Shown: positions 56,263 through 64,000 of the stretch, in pieces
How positions within the stretch are numbered: position 1 is the first letter of the stretch
Layout of the letters: each line of letters begins with the position of its first letter
From: Plenodomus lindquistii
Lineage: Eukaryota > Ascomycota > Dothideomycetes > Pleosporales > Leptosphaeriaceae
Assembly (NCBI GenBank): GCA_025504975.1
Contig: JANUWI010000001.1
Coordinates: forward strand, 1,860,001-1,924,000
Direction: 5' to 3'
DNA length: 64,000 bases
Notes under the pieces: generated by a model
Seen by the model: only the letters and a program-made list of their open reading frames with translations
Database searches by the model: none
What the model was told of the DNA's origin: nothing
Position numbers and translations under genes: made by a program

Positions 56263-56783
56263 GGCAACGAATCTGTGATATACGTCCTGCGTTTTCTGAG
56301 CCGTAGATGAAGCTTGGAGTTTGGGGGCAACCAGTAATGGATGAGGAAGGACGCTAGAGACCGCCTAGCTTAGGTACTAGCTGCATTGGGCTTTAGGGCG
56401 AGTAGATGGTAAAAACCAAATGACCCAAACATTTTTACTCAATGAGCGCTGTATTACTTATTTAGAAGTAGGAAATATTCCTGTTAAAGGATTAATAGCT
56501 TGGGGGTAAAAGAGACTGATCAGGGTATTCCTAGCTACGATGAGCGAGATCCACTTATATTCCTACGCAAGGATCACATAGGTTGAGCATGGAGATTCTA
56601 CAGAGATTGATTATAATACGTGTGGCACGAGCCTGGCTTGAGTAAAAATGTTGTTCAATAGCATGTTACTAAGCAAAGCTTAATGCCTGTTCCTAAGGTT
56701 CACTGCTCCTTCCTTCCTAAGAAACCAAGCCTTTATTGTGATAGAGCAATCCTCATACCGTATAGCCGTCATCCCTTGTAAAG
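56263..56783. other. A/T-rich spacer containing a MITE-like unit
   Basis: About 520 bases, more A/T-rich than neighbouring spacers from 56390 on, between the start of the helicase and the 3' end of the tannase gene. It contains the inverted-repeat unit described separately. Confidence 0.5.
56428..56652. mobile_element. Possible MITE or inverted-repeat relic (225 bp)
   Basis: AACATTTTTACTCAA at 56428-56442 is repeated exactly in reverse complement (TTGAGTAAAAATGTT) at 56638-56652. The inside is A/T-rich and non-coding, and carries repeated TATTCCT...AAGGAT motifs near 56476 and 56559. Size and terminal inverted repeats fit a miniature inverted-repeat element. I could not see a clear target-site duplication, so it may be an old copy or a chance pair. 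Confidence 0.4.
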
Positions 56784-58521
56784 CTACATACCGGAAGGAA
56801 AATGAAGCGTAACCTGGTCCGGGTCGACACAGCTCCAGCATTCAGTATTGCCAGCATCGCTGCATGCTGTAAGGGCCGGCTTCGTCGGATATGAGCACAA
56901 TATGCGATCCTGCTTTTCGCCTTCAAGATCCGTAATTTGGATCGGATACTTATCTGGAGCAGTGCCGTTTTCAACCCAGTTCATGATGCCTGATAGGAAT
57001 CGTGGAGTGGCGCTTTGGCCGCCTAGGCAATGGTCAAGGCCGGGAACTCGAAAGTAACGGTAGAAGTCGGAGACGTTGCCCATTGTCGCTGTCACGTTGT
57101 TGAAATAGTTTTGTGAGGCTTGTGGAGAAATTATGAAGTCCGCCTATCAATTCACAGAATTGTGTTAGTGCGTGTAATACCATAGAGGTGAGTGCTTCAG
57201 AGAATCTAACAGGGGTACTCACCAATCCATGGTAGTGAATCAGCTTCGCACCCGACTTGCGTAACCTGGACAAGTCTGTGTCCACGGTGTCAATGACGGA
57301 GGCCCATTGTTGCTTTCCGTAATATGCAATAGTATCATATTGTTCGTGGGTCAAGTTGTTCACGTCGAAATATGGGTCCTTCTGAACGTAATATCTCAAC
57401 CAGGTTTCGCCAATCGGGTTAGGTACTGGCCCAGTACATGCTGTACCATTGACAGTACAGTTGGTCGTGAGTAGTACAGCCTGATAAAAGCCATCCAGGT
57501 TTCCAGTGGCATCGACGCCTGGTTCAAAGAGGGGGTAAATTTGTTTACCGTCAGCGGTCTTGTAGCCGTCCAAATACGCCTTGAGGATAGTTGCGGCCTG
57601 AGTTGTGATAGTGATGTTGGGGTAGTTGTACGCCGTGCAGTCAGCGGTCTGACCCACGAATTGCATGGGATTCGCAATGCTCCGGCACGCCTCAGGCTCG
57701 CTCAAAACGCCATCAATTATACCGTCGACTCCATCGCACAATCTTCTGGTGGCATTTACCATCGCGTCGAGCTCGCATGCCTGAGGATAGTAGTCTAGCA
57801 TGTTCATGACCTGCGCGGGCCATTGAATGGCAGGAAACATGGAGCTCCAGTAGATAGCGGGTGCGCCTGAAATGATGCCATCATACAGATCAGGAAATCG
57901 TTGAGCTAGCATCATAGCTTGGCGACCTCCTTGTGAGCATCCCTCCCAGTAAGAATAGTCCGGTTCACTACCATAAAAATCTTTCATCAAAGCCTTGGCA
58001 AAAAGAGCCTGCGCGTAGGGTTAATAAGCAGTTTATGATGCATCCAAAAGGTCGTCAAAATTTACCTCGTCTTGTAGAGACACCGACGCAAGATTGATGA
58101 AACTTCTCAAATTGAGATTTCCAGGGCTCGTCAAGGTCAGGTTCGCCATTGTATCTGCCGGGGGGAAGACACCAGAATAGAAACCAGCGTCGGTCTGCAC
58201 AGTTCCAAAGCCTTGTTGGGCAGCAACGGCCATGGCACCATAAAAGTAGCCTCGCCCTGCAGCATACCCACCGCCACCTGGCGACAAAAGGCGTCTATTC
58301 CAACCACTCGTAGGGAGCCATGTCTCAACATGAACGACGTCGCCTTGACCGGGGTGCGTATAGGACACTGTGATGTTGCAAAAATCGATATTGGAGGCAG
58401 TGGCATTGGCAACCGGGTCAATTGCGCTGTAGTTCGAGACGTAGTTTGCTTCGAGTTGAAGTACCTGGGCGCCGAAGATCGACGGCGAGAACGTTGCCGG
58501 TGTACACGCTTGGACTGACAT
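56784..58521 (-). CDS. Tannase / feruloyl esterase family protein
   Basis: A serine esterase of the tannase family, which frees phenolic acids from plant tannins or cell-wall feruloyl esters, usually secreted. Exons 58066-58521, 57223-58008 and 56784-57143 give 533 residues. Key motifs: SPGGGGYAAGRGYF, the nucleophile elbow YWEGCSQGGRQAMMLAQRFP, DGIISGAPAIYW, KLIHYHGL/ADFIISPQAS restored by splicing, and DFYRYFRVPGLDHCLGG with the catalytic His. Paired Cys residues and the calcium-site-like DGVDGIIDGVLSEPEAC are typical. The ATG used gives no signal peptide, although the in-frame sequence just upstream (IVISIFRLFAVT) is hydrophobic without any ATG (see findings), so the N-terminus is uncertain. 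Confidence 0.9.
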
Positions 58522-59567
58522 AGTGACAGCGAAGAGTCTGAAGATGGAAATGACAATTGTACAATTCCTACATGTTCAGGGACGACAGCAAAGCAGAATT
58601 TATATGAGTTTTCTGTGAAAGAATCGTCCTGGATTGATAGCACTTGTTAGCGGAAATACTCTTGAATTTAGTTCAAGCCTCGACGCCATTTGGTCACTAG
58701 TCATTGCTTGGAGCTTCGAAGCGTCCAGGAAATCATGGTCTTCCACAAGAGTCGAAATTTGAGTATGAGGTAGTATCTTCTCTCCCGCATCACACGAACC
58801 AATGGAATCTTAGTAAGACGAAGTTGTGGGGACGGTGTATATGCGGGGGACGGGGTTCCTCACGATCTGGGGCGTGATCTGTGATGCACCAGCAGGGTCG
58901 ACCTCGGCAAGCACGAAAGACGGTTCGTCTTGAGCGTATTGACTACTGCAAACGGGCCAAAGCTAGCGAGGCTTTGCGATAGTATTGACCAACTCTGGTT
59001 ACGCGGCCACCAGCGGTATTTAAAGTCAGGGTCGGGCCAGACAAGATTATCCACATCTCATCGCAGCCTCTGCTAGTAGTGCGAGTAGCTTTGGGCGGTT
59101 GCAGCAGTCAACACGGTACACACCGTGGAGAAAACCGGGGTCGCAAGAAGCTGGGCGCTAAAGTGGGGACGGACAAAAAGTGGCACGGGCGTACACTAAA
59201 CACGCACACAGGTCCAGAACTTTGGCTGCCCAGGTACGCTCAAATTCTACCAGTTCGGCCATACAAAAGAAACAACCTGGCTGTTCCGTGTTCATCGTGT
59301 ACCAATGTACCTACCTCCCACAACGCCCACATCGCACTTGCAGACCTGGAGCATGAACGTGAAGGGAGCCCAAAACTCGTACCAAACCCATAATCCAACA
59401 ATCGAGCAAGGAATGCCCAGAGTAATAGCGTTTCTTTCTGGCGCCCATCATTTGTGGAGCTCTTTCAACTTCCACATTGCATGAATATTCACCATCCTTC
59501 GCGCCTTTCGAAATTCGTTTCCTGCTCAGACACATTGTTGCGGCGAGATCAGCATCTTGTGACAAGC
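58522..59567. other. 1-kb spacer upstream of the tannase gene
   Basis: It includes the tannase promoter and leader, with a minimal start-stop ATGTAG on the minus strand at 58568-58573. The rest holds no supported gene on either strand. Confidence 0.45.
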
Positions 59568-60458
59568 TCAAGTCGAGGCCTCTGTCTTGACTTTCTTTGC
59601 AGCCGCCATGCGTTGCTGAACGGTGATGCGTCTCTTCTCTGCAATCCGTTAGCATGTCCGGCCTGCTTCGTCATCGGTCCACACAAGACTTACTAGGGGT
59701 AGCTGCTGACGCAGACTCATTTTCCTTCTGCAGAGCTTCGAGAGCTTGCAGAATTTCGAGTTGAATACCTGCTCCATCAGCAATCTTGCGTTGATGTGGC
59801 GTGTAGTCACCAGCAGTAATGTCTAGCAACATATCAAGCAAGATCGCGTCTTCGTAGGGAATGTGCTTCTCGGAGAAGTAGCCTGTCTCCTTTCTTCTGT
59901 TAGGCTCTATACTCTTCTGCAAATCAGTCATCTTACCTGGTTGTACGTTGGGTGTAGCATGTAATCTGCCACACCAACTGCTCCAGCAACTGGGTCAAGA
60001 TTCTCCTGCAGTCCGGATACTGCCCTCACGCAGTACACGTTTACGGCGTTCCCTGACAAGCCATAGGTCGTGATGCACCATATCGTGACGCGCCGCACAC
60101 CCCGAAGAGGCATTTGCCGAAGCCAGACGCCGAATTCGCCAGCCTTCAGTGGTGGTAGAGTGCAGTTCGCACCAATGGAGACGATTGCGTGTGGAGCATG
60201 TTTTGGTAGGAGTAGGTCGATCACCCGCTTCCAATCGGTCGCGGTCATCTTCTCACCGTCTCGCATGCGAACGAGCATCTCGCTCGGCATCGGACACTCT
60301 TTGTTCAGCCCCATTTTTATCATGACCGGCTCTGGCCGCTTCATGTTCTCAACAATCGTCTTCATTCTCGCCTTGTTCTGTTCCTCTGCCTTCCCTGCTG
60401 CTGTCTTCGCTGGTTGTTTCTTAGCAGCTGGCGCTGGTGCTGGTGCCGGGGCTGGCAT
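59568..60458 (-). CDS. Unrecognised spliced gene with Ala-Pro N-terminus
   Basis: The preferred model is exons 59947-60458, 59694-59896 and 59568-59638, 261 residues. It starts MPAPAPAPAPAAKKQPAKTA, from a GCTGGT-type repeat. A globular part follows (MIKMGLNKECPMPSEMLVRM, DWKRVIDLLLPKHAPHAIVS, GVWLRQMPLRGVRRVTIW). The second exon has HIPYEDAILLDMLLDITAGD and GAGIQLEILQALEAL. The last exon is basic (KKRRITVQQRMAAAKKVKTE). The first splice is ambiguous: a 50-nt GTACAA...CTAACAG intron or a 20-nt GTAAGA...TTTGCAG one, both keeping frame. I do not recognise the family. The basic tail suggests, but does not show, a nuclear role. Confidence 0.6.
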
Positions 60459-61563
60459 TGCTGGCTACTGGCTGCTGGAGAAGACGATCTGTTGAACGTT
60501 GGGCGATCAATGTTTGAGTGATTGAAAAGTGTGCTCTCAAGAAGCTGGAGGGGGAAGAAGATATAAAGGTTGTCGATCTGATTGACGGGCCCTGAGGGGT
60601 CAACTGCTGTCTCTCACCTGGACGACTTGTAGCCACGTCGACATGACTAGCCATTGAAACGACAATGCCAAGTGAAGTTGAGGGCTATCCTCACGTGCTT
60701 GGTGTTCAACGATGGTCTCTTAGACACCACTTTTGACCGCCAGTCGTACCGGATCAAGGCTCACGATATAAATGAGTCATCGCACGCGCCGTATGTATAC
60801 AGACAGTCTTGGATCCAGTTGCAAGTACGCCTTGCTTCACCTTGATTAAACAATCCCAGAAGTACGTGACGAATCGCGCACTAATGTTTGCTTTCGCAAC
60901 CGAAACAGGTAGATCTGCTCTTCGACAGTATTAGGAGCGGTGATTTTCACTATCTAAGGGCTCCATGAGTCGCACAATATAGTGGCTTATTACTTGGAGT
61001 TGGAGTTGGTTGATTTGTTCATGAGCTGTGCTGACGTTGTCAGATCAGGACTTGCCCGATAGAGCACTCGAAGGCTTGAGATACGACCGCTCACTTTCTA
61101 GGGGTAGCAAAAACATGGCTGCAGTGTGGCAGATCTCACGCCTACTCTAGTGTTCCGACCGGAATTCTGACACCATATGGAACGGAGACTGTGGGTGAAA
61201 GGTCCTGAAATTTCGTTGGTGAGTGCAGGCCACAGACTCCTCCTTCCAATTGCCGCCCACGTACCTTCCGCTTTAACCAAAGCTGTGGGGCTCAACGCTT
61301 TTTAGAGGCTCAAGACTGCAAGTAACGATGTCGGACATTGCACAAACGGTGGTGAAAAGTCAATCAGATCTGTCACCTCAAGCCCGGACCTCCAACAAGC
61401 TTGTTCACTCCTTGGCCATACAACAACCTCGCGGAGCCAAAGGTACGGTTCGTGTCGTAGAACGTCAGTCTCTCGAGGGACGCAAACTACCAGACGTCTT
61501 ACACATACAACTCGTTGGAAGTCACTATCTTGCACCAGAGCAAACCCTTCCACAGTTGCAAAC
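60459..61563. other. Divergent spacer upstream of the chitinase gene
   Basis: 1.1 kb containing promoters for the Ala-Pro gene (-) and the chitinase (+). No gene, RNA or repeat worth calling is seen. Confidence 0.45.
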
Positions 61564-62550
61564 ATGCTTCTGCTCTCCATCTTCTACGTCATGCTCTCCA
61601 CCTCGGGTGTTGTCTTCGCAGGCTTTGACCCCTCCTCGAAGACGAATCTCGCCGTCTACTGGGGCCAGAATTCATTGGGCGGCTCAGACTCCCAGCAACG
61701 TCTCTCAGTCTACTGCAAAGATCCCGCCATCAACATCATCCCAATCGCGTTTGTCACCGCCATGAACGGTCCCAGAAGCCAGCCTGTGCTCAACCTCGCC
61801 AACATAGGAAACAAGTGCAACCAAACCCAACCCTTGACATGTGGCGAAGTCGAGGACGACATCAAATACTGTCAATCCGTAGGGAAGACGATCTTGCTTT
61901 CACTTGGCGGTGGTCAAAACTCCAACTTCAACTACCCGGATGAGGCGTCCGCGAAGAAGGGCGCAGAGAAGTTGTGGCTGATGTTTGGACCTGATCAGAA
62001 GAAGAGCGACATCATTCGTCCGTTTGGCTCCGCGGTAGTCGATGGCTTCGACTTCGACTTCGAGGAGGAATTTACCAATGCAGCAGCATTTGGGCGAGAA
62101 TTACGCGAGCTAATGTGTCGTTCTGGAAAGACCTACTACCTCAGTGTCGCCCCCATCTGTGCCAGGATCCCTAGCACAGGTACTTCTATCGGCCAGGATC
62201 TACTCGACGGAGTCCAAATCGACATGTTCCTCGTCCAGTTCTACAATGGCGGTAACAGCCCCAGCGGATGCGACATCAATGGCGCCTTCAACTTCGACAA
62301 GTGGAACAGCTACGTCAAGAGCAGGAACGCGACGTTCCTCATGGGTCTTCCAGCTGCTGAGCTTGCAGCACCCCATGGCGGATACGTAGTCCCGGAGAAG
62401 CTCAAGGATGTTTTTGGAAAGACGAAAGGTTTGGATAGGATGGCTGGCGCGATGTTGTGGGATATTAGCCGGACTTGGGACAACAGCATGTATCATGTGA
62501 AGGTGAAGGATGCTCTCAAGGCTACTGCGGTGAAGGTGCGGAGGCATTAG
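61564..62550 (+). CDS. Secreted class III endochitinase, GH18
   Basis: It hydrolyses chitin, acting outside the cell in wall remodelling or nutrition. A single exon of 328 residues. The signal peptide MLLLSIFYVMLSTSGVVFAG precedes NLAVYWGQNSLGGSDSQQRL, the first strand of the class III (plant/yeast-type) TIM barrel. KTILLSLGGGQNSNF is the SxGG motif, and DGFDFDFEEEF gives the catalytic DxxDxDxE with its Glu. FLVQFYNGGNSPSGC and GAMLWDISRTWDN complete the fold. There is no chitin-binding domain, Ser/Thr-rich linker or GPI signal, so it is probably a free secreted enzyme. The first ATG is used. Confidence 0.95.
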   Translation: MLLLSIFYVMLSTSGVVFAGFDPSSKTNLAVYWGQNSLGGSDSQQRLSVYCKDPAINIIPIAFVTAMNGPRSQPVLNLANIGNKCNQTQPLTCGEVEDDIKYCQSVGKTILLSLGGGQNSNFNYPDEASAKKGAEKLWLMFGPDQKKSDIIRPFGSAVVDGFDFDFEEEFTNAAAFGRELRELMCRSGKTYYLSVAPICARIPSTGTSIGQDLLDGVQIDMFLVQFYNGGNSPSGCDINGAFNFDKWNSYVKSRNATFLMGLPAAELAAPHGGYVVPEKLKDVFGKTKGLDRMAGAMLWDISRTWDNSMYHVKVKDALKATAVKVRRH

Positions 62551-62735
62551 GAATCTAGTTCGATGCAGCGCGATAACTAGATTGGCTTTAGATGAGGATG
62601 GGATCAACCACCGGTACAGAACGGGTGAGATACGAGAGGGCTAGAAATCTGCTGCTACCAAGATAGACAGACTTTTAATGAAGACATCCAAGAGTCCTAC
62701 AAGTAAGCACCCCGAGGTACTGTGAAATATTATCT

Positions 62736-63713
62736 CTACCTCTTGTCCACCACCTTACCCGCAGCCGTCTCCCGGGCAATCTTGTAAATCCGATAATGCT
62801 CCTCCATCAACACCCTCGCCAACGCTGCCTCTTTGACAACATAATGCGGGATCAACAACCTCCTCTGATCCGGCTCCTCGCCCAACAACCCATCAATCGC
62901 ATTCCTCCCCTTAGTCTCCAGCTTCCTCGTACAATACCGATCCACATACACTCTGTCCTCTTCACTCGGCGGCTCCACCAACCCCATAACCCTCACAAGC
63001 CCATTTCCCAAGAACTGAGGGTACACGTGTATGCCGTCGTCCCAGCCGTCAGCATCCCAGGCTGCATGGAGCATGATGTCAAAGTCCACATCGAACGTGA
63101 TTTGCAGTTTTGGAAGCCGGGCACGCAGTTCGTATAGGATTGGAGAGAAGTTCGCCCAGTGGAATTGTATGGGTGATGTCTTGCTGAGCGTTATACATAA
63201 GTCCTCTAGGCGCGGGAGATCGAGTAGCTCAGTCCATTCGGCGCGGACTTCTGGGCGGAGGACGCTGCATTCGCGTTCGAGGCGTAGGAGCTCGGTCTCT
63301 GTTAATTCAACTTCCAGGGCTTGGACTTCTAGGCGTCGGATGTAGGGTTTGTAGGCTGTATATGCGCCCCAGATGCTCGATTGTTGTAGGAACTGGTCTA
63401 AGATAGATGGGATGGATTCAGATGATTGTTCGGGGTAGGTCCAGCCATTCTCGCGCAGGCACGATTCGTTGAGCAGAGGCAGGTAGTTTGTGTGGCGGAT
63501 GGAACAAGTCACATTTGAAAAGAAGGCTTCGAGGAGTTCTTCACGAAGTTGGAGGTTGTTGATGTTGGGAAGGATGTCGGTGTCGTTCAATTCGTAGACC
63601 ATAAGGCCTGTGACCAGTTGGGTGTAGATTAGGTCACGTAATTCGCGCGGAAGGCGGAGGAGGTCATTTGTGAAGTAATTGAATGACTGGGATTTGACTG
63701 TTAGAAGACCCAT
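62736..63713 (-). CDS. F-box-like protein of an expanded fungal family
   Basis: A single exon of 325 residues. The N-terminal segment FTNDLLRLPRELRDLIYTQL is the L-P-x-E-L-R-D-x-I-Y motif of the many F-box-like proteins of Dothideomycetes and relatives. The rest alternates charged helices with hydrophobic strands (RLEDLCITLSKTSPIQFHWA, ARLPKLQITFDVDFDIML), as in that family. Individual members usually have no known role; some F-box-like proteins choose targets for SCF ubiquitin ligases, but that is not shown here. It is convergent with the chitinase gene (185 bases between stops). Confidence 0.7.
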   Translation of the reverse strand: MGLLTVKSQSFNYFTNDLLRLPRELRDLIYTQLVTGLMVYELNDTDILPNINNLQLREELLEAFFSNVTCSIRHTNYLPLLNESCLRENGWTYPEQSSESIPSILDQFLQQSSIWGAYTAYKPYIRRLEVQALEVELTETELLRLERECSVLRPEVRAEWTELLDLPRLEDLCITLSKTSPIQFHWANFSPILYELRARLPKLQITFDVDFDIMLHAAWDADGWDDGIHVYPQFLGNGLVRVMGLVEPPSEEDRVYVDRYCTRKLETKGRNAIDGLLGEEPDQRRLLIPHYVVKEAALARVLMEEHYRIYKIARETAAGKVVDKR

Positions 63714-64000
63714 ATTGTAATCGTTGAGATCGTTGCAGTGTTATAGTGCTGGTTTGGAGGTTGCGGTTGTTAGTTGCTGGATCGCGATATGTGGATGGTG
63801 GGGTCAAATGCTGTTGCCTTGCGAGTTGAGGAATGATGCACGCCCTGTTTAATTTTGCCAATGTACAACATGGGCGACAGGATCAAAAACTCTCAGGCTG
63901 CAATTGCGCGAAGATGAGGCTGAGCGTGTAGCCCTTAGGTTCCAGTTGGGTATAGTTGGATGTTCTAGGTACGTGGGGACGATGGCTAGCCCTTGTTCGC
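63714..64000. other. Window end, upstream of the F-box-like gene
   Basis: 287 bases of presumed promoter. Nothing recognised. Confidence 0.4.

Noticed and set aside
58137..58643. 168-codon minus-strand frame overlapping the tannase first exon
   Set aside because: An alternative frame of a well-supported tannase exon; basic Arg/Ser-rich shadow without motifs.
59311..59655. 114-codon minus-strand frame
   Set aside because: It overlaps the last exon of the Ala-Pro gene in another frame and has no supporting features.
1..64000. Bacterial-type systems (CRISPR arrays, operons, insertion sequences) and virus-like genes
   Set aside because: None seen; the sequence is eukaryotic with spliceosomal introns, and no reverse transcriptase, transposase or viral motif was recognised in any frame I read.

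Overview
The window looks like nuclear DNA of a filamentous ascomycete, most likely a Dothideomycete; the class is an inference and I do not name a species. Genes are dense and on both strands. They carry short introns (mostly 41-110 nt, GT...CTAAC/CTGAC...AG). The set includes Dicer, hamartin, GH72, GH71, GH18, tannase and the fungal kinetochore and Pol I factors, which fits moulds and not budding yeasts. I found no tRNA, rRNA, CRISPR array or intact transposon.

Layout. 1-6.7 kb: 5' end of RKI1 (-), then ULA1/NAE1 (NEDD8 E1 subunit), RAD18 (PCNA ubiquitin ligase) and a repeat-bloated Glu-Lys protein, all (+). 6.7-14.2 kb: GEA-type ARF exchange factor and ANP1 mannan polymerase subunit (-), both Golgi genes. 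16.2-20.2 kb: exosome subunit MTR3 and a GPI-anchored GH72 glucanosyltransferase (+). 21-26 kb: a full-length Dicer, DCL1 (-), head-to-head with TAP42 (PP2A/TOR regulator). 27.8-31.5 kb: an SGNH esterase with a decayed duplicate of its first exon, a small mitochondrial-type protein, and a GH71 alpha-1,3-glucanase broken by a stop and a frameshift. 31.5-35.2 kb is gene-poor. 35.2-38.5 kb: TSC1 (hamartin), upstream of TOR like TAP42.

40-49 kb is the accessory block. It holds two unrecognised (+) genes, then four (-) genes in tandem. Three of these (43.2-44.5, 45.4-46.7 and 47.4-48.5 kb) are diverged paralogues of a family I cannot name. The fourth (41.6-42.5 kb) shares their tail architecture. 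The family has a conserved N-terminal domain of about 190 residues, Psi-K-x-E (SUMO-type) motifs before acidic stretches, tiny middle exons, and basic or coiled-coil tails. This is the best candidate here for something undescribed.

48.9-64 kb: a DUF3237 protein, then RRN6 (Pol I initiation), SPC25 (kinetochore) and a DHX35-type helicase; a MITE-like inverted-repeat unit; a tannase/feruloyl esterase; an unrecognised spliced gene; a secreted class III chitinase; and an F-box-like protein. Splice sites were placed by eye from reading-frame continuity and consensus signals. Gene identities come from remembered family motifs, not searches.
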